Below are positions 11,765 to 20,020 of a stretch of DNA of 64,000 nucleotides, piece after piece. Position 1 is the stretch's first letter. Every line of letters starts with the position of its first letter. The DNA comes from Chlamydiota bacterium (GTDB lineage Bacteria > Chlamydiota > Chlamydiia > Chlamydiales > JACKPQ01), in NCBI GenBank assembly GCA_021772435.1, contig JAJFLZ010000017.1:1-64000 (forward strand), written 5' to 3'. The notes beneath the pieces were generated by a model that saw only the letters and a program-made list of their open reading frames with translations, ran no database searches and was not told where the DNA came from. The position numbers and the translations under genes are program-made.

Positions 11765-12952
11765 TTACTCTATAATCTCTGTTACAGTTCCAGCACCGAT
11801 TGTACGACCACCTTCGCGAATCGCAAAACGTATACCTAGTTCCATCGCTACAGGCTGAATAAGTTCACCTGTAATCTCGACGTTATCACCTGGCATGACC
11901 ATTTCTGTTCCTTCAGGAAGAGTAACGGTTCCCGTAACATCTGTTGTACGGAAGTAGAACTGAGGACGGTATCCTGTGAAGAAAGGCTTATGACGGCCAC
12001 CTTCTTCTTTCTTCAGAACGTAAACGGTTCCTTTGAACTTTGTGTGCGGTTTGCACGTTCCAGGAGCTGACAGGACCATTCCACGCTCAACTTGATTTTT
12101 ATCAACACCACGAAGAAGCACACCAACGTTTTCACCAGCTCTAGCTTCGTCTAGCAGTTTATTGAACATTTCAAGGCCGGTCGCGACCGAATCCATCTTT
12201 TCTTTCTTTAGACCGACGATTTCAATTTTGTCGTTGATCTTGATGATACCGCGCTCAACACGACCAGTAGCTACTGTACCACGACCCGAGATTGAGAAAA
12301 CGTCCTCAACAGGCATCAAGAATGGCTTATCTACTTCACGCTCTGGTGTCGGGATTTTTTCATCCACAGCAGCCATAAGCTCAAGAATTTTTTCAGTGTA
12401 AGAAGCATCGCCTTCTAGCGCTTTAAGAGCTGAACCACGGATAATCGGCACATCGTTGTAACCTTTTGATTCTAGAAGTTCAGTAAGTTCCATCTCAACG
12501 AGCTCAACGAGTTCTTCGTCACCGCTGCTGATTTGGTCCATTTTATTTAAAAAGACAACGATTGCAGGAACACCAACTTGACGAGCAAGCAGGATGTGTT
12601 CTTTTGTCTGAGGCATCGCACCATCTGTTGCAGCTACCACGAGAATAGCACCATCCATCTGAGCAGCAGCTGTAATCATGTTTTTGACGTAGTCGGCGTG
12701 TCCGGGACAGTCAACGTGAGCGTAGTGACGGTTGTCTGTTTCGTATTCAACATGAGATGCGTTGATTGTAATACCACGCTTTTGCTCTTCAGGACTATTA
12801 TCGATAGAAGCGTAATCGCGGAAATTCGCGCCGCCCTTCTCAGCCAAAGTCTTTGTAATCGCAGCCGTTAGAGTAGTTTTACCGTGGTCGACGTGACCGA
12901 TCGTCCCAATATTAACGTGGGGCTTGTTCCTTTGAAACTGTTCTTTTGCCAT
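11765..12952 (-). CDS. tuf: Elongation factor Tu
   Basis: 395 residues. G-domain motifs are [10 protein letters not shown] (about 18-27), [12 protein letters not shown] (about 80-91) and NKMDQ near 135, followed by domains 2 and 3 with the typical ending [16 protein letters not shown]-Tu delivers aminoacyl-tRNA to the ribosome. The ATG has AAGGAG upstream. It is flanked by tRNA-Thr and tRNA-Trp, so the transcript carries both tRNAs. Confidence 0.98.
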   Translation of the reverse strand: MAKEQFQRNKPHVNIGTIGHVDHGKTTLTAAITKTLAEKGGANFRDYASIDNSPEEQKRGITINASHVEYETDNRHYAHVDCPGHADYVKNMITAAAQMDGAILVVAATDGAMPQTKEHILLARQVGVPAIVVFLNKMDQISSGDEELVELVEMELTELLESKGYNDVPIIRGSALKALEGDASYTEKILELMAAVDEKIPTPEREVDKPFLMPVEDVFSISGRGTVATGRVERGIIKINDKIEIVGLKKEKMDSVATGLEMFNKLLDEARAGENVGVLLRGVDKNQVERGMVLSAPGTCKPHTKFKGTVYVLKKEEGGRHKPFFTGYRPQFYFRTTDVTGTVTLPEGTEMVMPGDNVEITGELIQPVAMELGIRFAIREGGRTIGAGTVTEIIE

Positions 12953-12999
12953 TTGACTTTTCTCCTTCGAATCAAACTTTCAATTTTAATCTTTTAGCT

Positions 13000-13071
13000 T
13001 GCCCGGAATAGGAATCGAACCTACGACCCCTTGCTTACCATGCAAGTGCTCTACCTCTGAGCTATCCGGGC
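13000..13071 (-). tRNA. thrT: tRNA-Thr (anticodon GGT)
   Basis: 72 nt. Acceptor GCCCGGA/TCCGGGC, D arm GCTCAGAGGTAGAGC, anticodon stem CTTGC/GCAAG around loop ATGGTAA (anticodon GGT), T arm with GTTCGAT, discriminator A. CCA is not encoded. It lies 48 bp before tuf on the same strand. Confidence 0.95.
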
Positions 13072-13130
13072 AAATAGCGCGTAAAACGACCACGCAGCAT
13101 ACCGGATTTCCGCTCTAAAAGGCAAGCCTT

Positions 13131-13349
13131 TTATCTTAATCGATAGACTATTCGCCCTTTTGACAGATCATAGGGCGACAGCTCCAGCGTTACTTTGTCT
13201 CCAACAAGAACACGAATGTTACGCATTCGCATTTTGCCGCACAAATGAGCTAGAACTTCTAGTCCATTGCCAAGTTTCACCTTGAAAGTCATGTTGGGCA
13301 GAAGGTCTATGACCTCGCCTTCCATCTGTAGGGTTTCTTCTTTTGCCAT
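13131..13349 (-). CDS. infA: Translation initiation factor IF-1
   Basis: 72 residues, full length, an S1-like OB fold: [20 protein letters not shown] near the N-terminus and the ending [18 protein letters not shown]-1 occupies the ribosomal A site during initiation. It is the first protein gene of this minus-strand block and lies 106 bp from the divergent sufE-like gene, so that gap must hold both promoters; TTGACA occurs on the minus strand at 13397-13402. Confidence 0.96.
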   Translation of the reverse strand: MAKEETLQMEGEVIDLLPNMTFKVKLGNGLEVLAHLCGKMRMRNIRVLVGDKVTLELSPYDLSKGRIVYRLR

Positions 13350-13455
13350 CGATTTATTTCCGAAATAAGACTATAAAAGCGCATCAGGTAATTTACTGTC
13401 AATACTTTTTGACATCGCAGGCAAAAAATATACGAATTTGGTATAATCTTGAAGA

Positions 13456-13875
13456 ATGTATGACTCATGCCTAGCAAAGCAAGACGCTTTAAAAAAAATA
13501 TTCTCTCCCCTGAACCGCGAACAAAAGTATCAAAAGATTATTGAGCTTGGAAAAGCCCTTACTCTTTTTCCTCTCCCCGATCAAATCCCCGAAAATCAGG
13601 TCCACGGTTGTCAAAGCCAGATGTATTTAATCTCCTCTTATAATGACGAACTGGTTTATTTTCGGGCCACCTCAGACGCCCTAATTTCAAGAGGTCTCGC
13701 CGCTCTGCTCCTATTCATATATAACCAAGAAAGCCCTGAAACTATCCTTAAATGCTCACCTGTCATTTTACAGGACCTTGGCATCCCATCCATCGTATCG
13801 CCAAGCCGTGCCAATGGTCTTCTGAGTCTTTTCACTCGCATGCAACAACACGCTTTAAAATATTTGACCGCATAA
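13456..13875 (+). CDS. sufE: SufE-family Fe-S assembly protein
   Basis: 139 residues. The SufE fold is recognised by the spaced motifs REQKYQKIIELGKAL, PDQIPENQVHGCQSQMYL with the sulfur-accepting cysteine in GCQS (about residue 52), and SRANGLLSLFTRM near the end. SufE takes persulfide sulfur from the SufS cysteine desulfurase. No suf gene is adjacent. A TATAAT lies at 13442-13447, only 8 nt before the ATG, and no Shine-Dalgarno is visible, so a very short leader is possible. Confidence 0.85.
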   Translation: MYDSCLAKQDALKKIFSPLNREQKYQKIIELGKALTLFPLPDQIPENQVHGCQSQMYLISSYNDELVYFRATSDALISRGLAALLLFIYNQESPETILKCSPVILQDLGIPSIVSPSRANGLLSLFTRMQQHALKYLTA

Positions 13876-13892
13876 GCTAGACTGAACAGATC

Positions 13893-15341
13893 GTGAAGAA
13901 GTCTCAAAAAAAAATTAGCCTGTTTTTGCTCGTTTTGCTGATTGTTTCGGCAATCGACAGTATCCGCAACCTGCCTGCAGCTTCTCTCTTCGGCTCAACG
14001 CTCATCTTTTTCTTTATTTTTGCTGCCATTGTCTTTCTCATCCCCACAGCGCTTGTTTCTGCCGAGCTCTCAGCTTCCATGCCGGATAAGGGCGGTGTCT
14101 ATCACTGGATGACAAGGGCTTTTGGAGATAAGGCGGGGATGCTAGCTATCTGGCTTCAGTGGATCAACACGATGGTTTGGTATCCCACTATCCTCTCGTT
14201 CATTGCAGGAATAGGCGCTTATCTGATCAATCCCGCTCTTGCGAGTAATAAAATTTATTTGATATCCGTCATTCTAACCGTCTTCTGGGGACTGACATTT
14301 ATCAATCTATTCGGATTAGAACTTTCTGCTAGGGTCAACAGCATTTGCGGCTTAATTGGTACCATGTTTCCCATGCTACTCCTTATTTTCCTAGCAGGTA
14401 TTTGGCTCTTTCAAGGTCACACACCTCAAATCAATATTTCTTGGGATAATGCTCTTCCATCGTTGCATCTCGAATCGAGCTGGGTGTCACTCACGGCTAT
14501 CATGGCTGCTTTTCTAGGAATTGAGCTTGCCGGGGTGCACGTTGCTGATATCAAAAACCCGCAAAGCAATTTTCCCAAAGCACTCGGATATTCATCTTCT
14601 TTTCTCGTTCTGACCATGCTATTTGGCTCGCTTGCCATCGCTTTTGTCTTGCCCTCAGACCGCATCAATCTCGTCTCCGGTGTCATGCAGGTGTTTACCA
14701 ATTTTTTCCGCGTTTTTCACATGGAATGGGCCATTCCCATCTTAGCGATTCTTATTCTGATCGGCAGCATCGGCGGCATCATCAATTGGCTTATCTCACC
14801 CGCTAAAGGCCTTTTGCACGCTGCTGAGTACGGTTTTTTGCATCCTTTCTTCACCCGCAAAAATAAATACGGCGTAGCCCATAATATATTGATTGCCCAA
14901 GCAATTTTTGTCTCACTTCTATGCCTTGTCTTCTTGCTAGTCCCAAGCGTCAATGCGTTTTATTGGTTTTTAACTGGTCTGAGTACAGATCTCTATATCT
15001 TGATGTACGTGCTGATGTTTTTAAGCGCGCTTAAACTCCGCTATAGTTTCCAAAACAGCCCCCTCGCCTTTCGCATCCCGGGCAAGCAAATCGGCATGTG
15101 GGCAGTTGTCCTGATCGGCATCTTCGGCTGCCTTGTTACACTCGCCATTAGCTTTATCCCTCCCGAGGACATTGCTGTTTCCACATCCTATTACGCTCTA
15201 CTAATCGCTTGTGGCAACATCCTCATGGTCTTACCCGTCTTCTTTTTCTACGCCTACCGAGGCCGCAAAAACCGTCCGAAAAAACCTCCTCGCATCAAAG
15301 ACACCGCCAAAGACCCCAAAGGGCGCCCGATAGGGACTTAA
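13893..15341 (+). CDS. APC-superfamily amino-acid permease (GadC-like)
   Basis: 482 residues with about 12 membrane segments. It starts with GTG at 13893, 18 bp after the sufE-like stop, so the two may be cotranscribed. The N-terminal motif SAIDSIRNLPAASLFGS followed by MPDKGGVYHWM is typical of the glutamate/GABA antiporter branch of the APC superfamily, which includes chlamydial amino-acid exchangers. The last 40 residues are a basic, Pro-rich cytoplasmic tail (RGRKNRPKKPPRIKD). The substrate cannot be told from sequence alone. Confidence 0.8.
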   Translation: MKKSQKKISLFLLVLLIVSAIDSIRNLPAASLFGSTLIFFFIFAAIVFLIPTALVSAELSASMPDKGGVYHWMTRAFGDKAGMLAIWLQWINTMVWYPTILSFIAGIGAYLINPALASNKIYLISVILTVFWGLTFINLFGLELSARVNSICGLIGTMFPMLLLIFLAGIWLFQGHTPQINISWDNALPSLHLESSWVSLTAIMAAFLGIELAGVHVADIKNPQSNFPKALGYSSSFLVLTMLFGSLAIAFVLPSDRINLVSGVMQVFTNFFRVFHMEWAIPILAILILIGSIGGIINWLISPAKGLLHAAEYGFLHPFFTRKNKYGVAHNILIAQAIFVSLLCLVFLLVPSVNAFYWFLTGLSTDLYILMYVLMFLSALKLRYSFQNSPLAFRIPGKQIGMWAVVLIGIFGCLVTLAISFIPPEDIAVSTSYYALLIACGNILMVLPVFFFYAYRGRKNRPKKPPRIKDTAKDPKGRPIGT

Positions 15342-15342
15342 A

Positions 15343-15424
15343 ACAACCCCTTCTTTTCACGAGCAGCCCTCAAAAACAACCCCCTCTTTTCACGAGTAGC
15401 TCTCAAAAACAACCCCTTCTTTTA
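15343..15424. repeat. 33-bp tandem direct repeat upstream of ATPase gene 1
   Basis: 2.5 copies of a unit beginning ACAACCCCTTCTTTTCACGA, starting at 15343, 15376 and 15409, an exact 33-bp period. Units 1 and 2 are nearly identical; the third is cut after CTTCTTTTA. The third copy abuts the -35 box of the following promoter, so this may be a binding-site array for a regulator. Comparable repeats lie upstream of two other ATPase genes of the same type in this window. Confidence 0.85.
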
Positions 15425-15453
15425 TTGACTTAATGAGTATATGTCCTTATAAT
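15425..15453 (+). promoter_or_regulatory. Sigma-70-type promoter of ATPase gene 1
   Basis: TTGACT (15425-15430), a 17-bp spacer, then consensus TATAAT (15448-15453). The ATG follows 28 nt later, with AGGAG at 15468-15472 as ribosome binding site. Confidence 0.8.
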
Positions 15454-15481
15454 GAGGGATATAGATTAGGAGCATGAAATT

Positions 15482-16864
15482 ATGAAAAGAATGCGAACTA
15501 ACTTTCTTTCAGAATGGTTTAACTCGTTAACTAGAAAGCCATTGGTTATTCGCGGCGCAAGACAAGTAGGCAAAACATGGCTAGTCCGTCATTTTGCTCG
15601 TATGGAAAACCTAGAGTTGATTGAACTCAATTTTGAAAAGCAACCTGAGCTAGAATCGTTATTTCAGATAAACGACCCCAAAGACATCTTACTCAATCTT
15701 AGAACTTTGACAAAGGGTGATATCGATCCAAAGAAAAGCCTTTTATTTCTCGATGAAATTCAAGCCGCTCCAGAGCTTCTGGCAAAACTGCGTTGGTTTG
15801 CAGAGGATATGCCAGATCTTCCTGTTATTGCTGCCGGATCATTACTCGAATTTACACTCTCCGAATATGAATTTAGCATGCCTGTGGGGCGAATTAATTA
15901 TATGCATTTAGAACCCTTTTCTTTTGAAGAATTTTTAGACGCTTTAGAAGAAACCGGTCTTAAGGAGTACATTGAACAGTTTGAATTAACTCAAAACATT
16001 CCAGAAGCAGTCCATATTCAGTTGATGAAGTTACTGAATGAGTATATCATTGTAGGAGGTATGCCAGCTGCTATTCTTACCTGGGGAAACACCCGTAGCC
16101 TGGATAAAGTTAGCCAAGTTCACTTTGATCTTTTAGCAACTTATCGAGATGACTTTAATAAGTATAGAGGTCGACTAGACATCAATCGTTTAGATGATGT
16201 TATGCAAGCTGTACCAAAACAACTTGGAAACAAACTTGTCTACACTAAAATCAATTCAGAAATAACTTCTGTATCCCTCAAGCAAGGATTTGACTTACTT
16301 ACTAAAGCACGTGTGTGCCATCGAATAGTTTCGACAGCCGCTAACGGAGTTCCATTAGGCGCTGAGATAAATAAAAAATACGTGAAAGCACTTCTCTTAG
16401 ATTGCGGATTATGTAGTGCATCTTTAGGACTTACTTTGCATCAGTTGCAATCTATTCAAGAGTTGACACTCATAAATAGTGGAGGAATAGCGGAGCAGTA
16501 TGTAGGCCAAATCCTTCGAGCGATTCATCCTGCTTTTGTACAGCCAATGCTTTATTACTGGCAACGGACAGAAAAAGCATCGAATGCTGAAATCGATTAT
16601 ATTTTCCAACACCAAAATCAGGTCATTCCAATCGAAGTTAAAGCAGGCGCTACGGGAAGTTTAAAATCTTTACATCGCTTCATGAAAGAAAAAAAGAAGC
16701 GGCTAGCTATAAGAATCAACTCGGATTATCCTAGCGTAGTCAAAGTTAATGTCAAAGATTCCACTGGAACACCGGTCGAATATGAATTACTATCTCTTCC
16801 TTTTTATTTACTGGGTCAGTTGAATCGTCTAGTCAGCTGCATTAGTGGTACAAACACTGGATGA
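15482..16864 (+). CDS. AAA ATPase with DUF4143 domain (copy 1)
   Basis: 460 residues. The Walker A region is IRGARQVGKTWLVRHF (about 23-38), Walker B is LLFLDEIQ (about 87-94), and there is a sensor-like AAGSLLEF near 120. The C-terminal half is the DUF4143 region with a PD-(D/E)xK-like signature NAEIDYIF...VIPIEVKAGATG (about 368-393). The cellular role of this widespread family is not established. It has its own promoter and repeat array, and its last 23 bp overlap the convergent HEAT-repeat gene, suggesting insertion at that gene's 3' end. Closest relative in the window is the ATPase at 43620. Confidence 0.85.
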   Translation: MKRMRTNFLSEWFNSLTRKPLVIRGARQVGKTWLVRHFARMENLELIELNFEKQPELESLFQINDPKDILLNLRTLTKGDIDPKKSLLFLDEIQAAPELLAKLRWFAEDMPDLPVIAAGSLLEFTLSEYEFSMPVGRINYMHLEPFSFEEFLDALEETGLKEYIEQFELTQNIPEAVHIQLMKLLNEYIIVGGMPAAILTWGNTRSLDKVSQVHFDLLATYRDDFNKYRGRLDINRLDDVMQAVPKQLGNKLVYTKINSEITSVSLKQGFDLLTKARVCHRIVSTAANGVPLGAEINKKYVKALLLDCGLCSASLGLTLHQLQSIQELTLINSGGIAEQYVGQILRAIHPAFVQPMLYYWQRTEKASNAEIDYIFQHQNQVIPIEVKAGATGSLKSLHRFMKEKKKRLAIRINSDYPSVVKVNVKDSTGTPVEYELLSLPFYLLGQLNRLVSCISGTNTG

Positions 16865-18548
16865 TGGAGCTCGCGGCAACAACGCGATTGATCTGGAATG
16901 GCTCGCCTAAAACGCGGACGAGAAATGGCAAGGAATCTTCTGCACCAATGGCGCCCAACGCTTCTAAAATCGTGATTTTACAATCGCGTGAAACAGTTGA
17001 ATAGGCTTCTTCAAGCACGGCTGTAGCTGCTTTTTCTCTCCCCATAAATGCCAAAACGAGCGCTGCTTGAACACGAATTTTAGCATTTTTCGATGTAAGC
17101 AGATTCCGGACAACATCGAGCGCCTCAGAAGCTCCTTCCCCGGCTAGCATCGCGCAAGCAGCATGCGTAATACCCCAGTTTTCTTTTTGTAAAAAGGCCT
17201 CAATCCCCTTTTGCGCTTTCTTGTAATCAAATGTCGCTAAAATGCTGAGCAGCTCCAGGCGCGTGAGCGCATCTACATGCTCGGGGTAGTTGGGTACTTG
17301 CGGAATATGGTGCACACGCGATGGCGCTAAAACGCGAAATAGCCCCGCTTGATTCCACATCAGCTTGCCTTCATGCTTTGCAACAAATCGCTCTAAAACC
17401 TTTAGACCCCGCTCCACATGAAACTGTTTGAGAATCAGACCAAGTCCCGCATTGAGTCTAACGAAGGGATCTGTGCTTTTTTTGGCTAAGTGATAGCAAA
17501 GATTTTTACCCGCATCCCCTCCTGCTACCAAAGCTCCGCATGCTGCAATTCGAATGTCTTCGTTTTTATGCTCGCATAATTGGGATAGTTTGGCTTCAGC
17601 TTTTAGCGGATCGAGCGATAAGCTAGCCCAAGCAGCCGTAATCGCAACAAGCGGATCCTCATCTTCTAAGAGGGGTAGAATATGGTCTTTGTATGTGTCA
17701 TCGCGCTTCTGCAAATGGCCAAATGCTCCCAATGCCAGCGACCTGACCATGCTTGAGCTGTCTTTGAGCAGGGGTACAAGCAGGGGTAGTTGATCATATT
17801 TATCCAAATGAAGAACAATTTGGGGAGAGATCGCTCTGAGTCCCGCGCGATTGGCTGTAATTAATTCCTGCAAATCCGCATCCGTGACCGACTCGTAGAG
17901 ATTGACAAGCGATTCAATCGCACATGCTTTTTCCTCAGCAAGCGCATGGTCATCGGTAATAATTTGCTTGAGCTGTTCTGTCATCTCTTTTAGACCCAGA
18001 AAACCGATAGCACGAAGCACCTCTAAGCGCACATAAAAATGGTGTTCTTTTTCAAACAATCGTTTGATCTCATCGATGAGCGGAGCATCGCGAAATTCAC
18101 ATGCCAGTTTGACAGCAAGCGCTCTAAGTAGTGCATTTTGACCCTGCATGTTGTTTTTAATCACTTCGACAGCAGCAGCATCTTTTGCTAAACGCGCGCC
18201 CATCAGTGATGAATACTGCACAACAAATTGATTGGAATTTGAAGCCCGCGACAACACTCCCCATGCTAGTGTCTCTAGCACAGCTCGCTTCTCTTCGCCT
18301 TTCAGCTCTGCTGCTACCACATGCCACGCTTTCAAGGCATCTTTTTCATAGCCACGCTTTGCTAGCGATTGCACAAGAAGACGTTGTAGTGATTTTTCGT
18401 TTGGGTAGCTTTTTAGACCTTCGCGGCATTCACGGATAGCCGAGGTCACATCGCCGATGAGCAGATGACACTGCACACGCCGGTGTACATCTAAGCTAGA
18501 GGCAAACAGCCCTTGCGCCATAAGCAAAATAAGAAAAAGTGTCTTCAT
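16842..18548 (-). CDS. Exported HEAT-repeat protein
   Basis: 568 residues. The start MKTLFLILLMAQGLFASS is a signal peptide. The rest is a series of about 30-35-residue helical pairs typical of HEAT/PBS-lyase repeats, for example VRSLALGAFGHLQ, VAITAAWASLSL, IRIAACGALVAGG, IRVQAALVLAFMG and NRVVAASSIIQCL. An N-terminal segment (residues 20-110) looks like TPR helices. HEAT arrays are protein-binding scaffolds; the partner is unknown. It probably acts in the periplasm or cell envelope. hinT and the MYG1 gene follow the same strand upstream, with a 27-bp gap to hinT. Confidence 0.8.
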   Translation of the reverse strand: MKTLFLILLMAQGLFASSLDVHRRVQCHLLIGDVTSAIRECREGLKSYPNEKSLQRLLVQSLAKRGYEKDALKAWHVVAAELKGEEKRAVLETLAWGVLSRASNSNQFVVQYSSLMGARLAKDAAAVEVIKNNMQGQNALLRALAVKLACEFRDAPLIDEIKRLFEKEHHFYVRLEVLRAIGFLGLKEMTEQLKQIITDDHALAEEKACAIESLVNLYESVTDADLQELITANRAGLRAISPQIVLHLDKYDQLPLLVPLLKDSSSMVRSLALGAFGHLQKRDDTYKDHILPLLEDEDPLVAITAAWASLSLDPLKAEAKLSQLCEHKNEDIRIAACGALVAGGDAGKNLCYHLAKKSTDPFVRLNAGLGLILKQFHVERGLKVLERFVAKHEGKLMWNQAGLFRVLAPSRVHHIPQVPNYPEHVDALTRLELLSILATFDYKKAQKGIEAFLQKENWGITHAACAMLAGEGASEALDVVRNLLTSKNAKIRVQAALVLAFMGREKAATAVLEEAYSTVSRDCKITILEALGAIGAEDSLPFLVRVLGEPFQINRVVAASSIIQCLYH

Positions 18549-18575
18549 GATTTAAAGGTAACAACAAAAGGCTTT

Positions 18576-18914
18576 TCACGCCATGGGGCCAAGTGGTCTG
18601 CCGCCGATTAAGTGAAAATGCAAATGAAAAATGGTCTGTCCTGCATCGGTTCCGCAATTGGTCAGCAAGCGATAGCACTCTTCCACACCGTTTTCTTTTG
18701 CCAAATTTTGCGCAACTTTTGCCACTTCTTGCAAAAGGGGCAAATCATCTGTTTCCATTTTTTGAATGCTAGGAATGCGCTTTTTGGTGATGATCAGAAT
18801 ATGCACCGGCGCTGCTGGCGCAATATCTTTAATGGCAATTAGACGCTCATTTTCAAATACCTTAGTTGCGGGAAGCTCATTTGCGATAATTTTTTCAAAG
18901 ACTGTTTTTTCCAA
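18576..18914 (-). CDS. hinT: HIT-family nucleotide hydrolase (HinT-like)
   Basis: About 112 residues if translation starts at TTG 18914 (MEKTVFEKII); GGAGG sits 7 nt upstream, so I prefer it to an ATG at 18941, which has no such site. FEKIIANELPATKVFEN begins the fold, followed by APAAPVHILIITKKRI and the catalytic histidine triad HLHFHLIGG near the C-terminus. HinT enzymes cleave phosphoramidates such as adenosine monophosphoramidate and aminoacyl-adenylates. It overlaps the end of the MYG1-family gene by about 20 bp. Confidence 0.92.
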   Translation of the reverse strand: MEKTVFEKIIANELPATKVFENERLIAIKDIAPAAPVHILIITKKRIPSIQKMETDDLPLLQEVAKVAQNLAKENGVEECYRLLTNCGTDAGQTIFHLHFHLIGGRPLGPMA

Positions 18915-19761
18915 GAGTGACCTCCAAGGCTTTGAGTACATCCTCTTTTGTTTCCCAAATCGAGATGAAACGTCCTTTGTGGCAAAAAATAGCGCCCTTT
19001 ATTCCGCTTTTTTGAACAAGCTCATCTTTGAGCAATCCGGCCCACTCTTCTGGCAGAGGTTTTCTAACGGCCATCCGCTCTTCATAACTCGGCGGAATAC
19101 CTCTAAGCTTCCAATGCTCTCCCGACGGCATAATCAAAAACTGCGCTGGGTGAGCCTCTCCTCCCAATTCAAAAAACGCATCAAGCCATGGAATAGAGCG
19201 CTCAAAATACAACACATTCGCTCCCTTAGCCATCTCTTTTTCAACCAAACCGCGCGCCTGCTGGATATAGTCTGATCGTTTGATCATGTGCTCAATATGG
19301 CGTTTAACAAACTGCAGCGCCTCAAAAAATGCCGCATCGTGCTCCTCTCTACTCGCTTCGTGATCGATCGGCATAAATTCTGAGACGACATTTGAAAATG
19401 TGCTGAGGCCGCTAGGAGGTGTATAAGCGCCAATATCGATACTATCAACACCATCGACCAAGTGGTTTTTTAAAAACGCGTGTATTGGGTCATCCAGCAC
19501 TTTCTCATCGTGCAAAAATTCGAGCACCATCCCAGCACTACTCAGTAGCCCTGTATAATCAGACTGGTGATGGTCAAAACGCTTTTTTGCAGGATCGTAA
19601 ATACCACCGACATCACACACATAATCACACTTAGCTAAAACAGCTAAATCACGTGTGCGCACGATTTTTTTCTCATCGATCTTGCCAAACAAAATCAAAA
19701 GAGCACACGCTGTGACCTCATCAGCATGGAACGTTCCGTCATGTACACCTAAACTCGCCAT
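18895..19761 (-). CDS. MYG1-family protein (DHH-like metal-dependent hydrolase)
   Basis: 288 residues. The family signature is clear: LGVHDGTFHADEVTACALL (residues 4-22), VCDVGGIYDPAKKRFDHHQ (about 48-66) and DIGAYTPPSGLSTFSNVVS in the middle. Conserved His/Asp residues in HDGTFHADE and DHHQ fit metal binding. Eukaryotic MYG1 is a mitochondrial/nuclear 3'-5' exoribonuclease; the bacterial role is unproven. The gene is conserved in Chlamydiae. It reads into hinT. Confidence 0.85.
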   Translation of the reverse strand: MASLGVHDGTFHADEVTACALLILFGKIDEKKIVRTRDLAVLAKCDYVCDVGGIYDPAKKRFDHHQSDYTGLLSSAGMVLEFLHDEKVLDDPIHAFLKNHLVDGVDSIDIGAYTPPSGLSTFSNVVSEFMPIDHEASREEHDAAFFEALQFVKRHIEHMIKRSDYIQQARGLVEKEMAKGANVLYFERSIPWLDAFFELGGEAHPAQFLIMPSGEHWKLRGIPPSYEERMAVRKPLPEEWAGLLKDELVQKSGIKGAIFCHKGRFISIWETKEDVLKALEVTLGKNSL

Positions 19762-19792
19762 AATCGAACAAGGATAGTAAAAAAACCATTAG

Positions 19793-19928
19793 TTATCAAC
19801 ATTTCTTTGGCCACCGCTGTGGACTTTTTGTTGATAACTTATAACTAACTGAAAATTAAAACATTAAAGACAACACCGCAAAGTCCTTTGCGCCAACCAG
19901 CCGTGTACTTGTCGACAACTTTTCCACA
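19793..19928. promoter_or_regulatory. DnaA-box-like cluster in a divergent intergenic region
   Basis: The 259-bp gap between divergent genes holds TTATCAACA on the plus strand (19793-19801), the same 9-mer on the minus strand (19829-19837), and TTTTCCACA (19920-19928), with TGTGGAC between. These match the DnaA-box pattern TTATNCACA in 7-8 of 9 positions. It could be a DnaA-regulated promoter region or part of an origin; I see no strand-composition switch here by eye, which argues against the main origin. Confidence 0.35.
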
Positions 19929-20020
19929 GAAAAACCTGCTTTAAGCCAAGACTTTAGCAAAAACTATCGAACAAAAACAGAACGCCTGCTTTTTTATCCC
20001 GCTTAAGGTATACAAAAAAC

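Noticed and set aside
15343-15424. Short array of 33-bp units taken as a possible CRISPR
   Set aside because: Only 2.5 units, in direct contact with no spacers, and no cas gene in the window; it is a simple tandem repeat at a promoter.
19762-20020. Chromosomal replication origin
   Set aside because: DnaA-like sites exist, but I see no change of strand composition or gene orientation here and no dnaA, dnaN or other origin-linked gene; kept only as a regulatory candidate.
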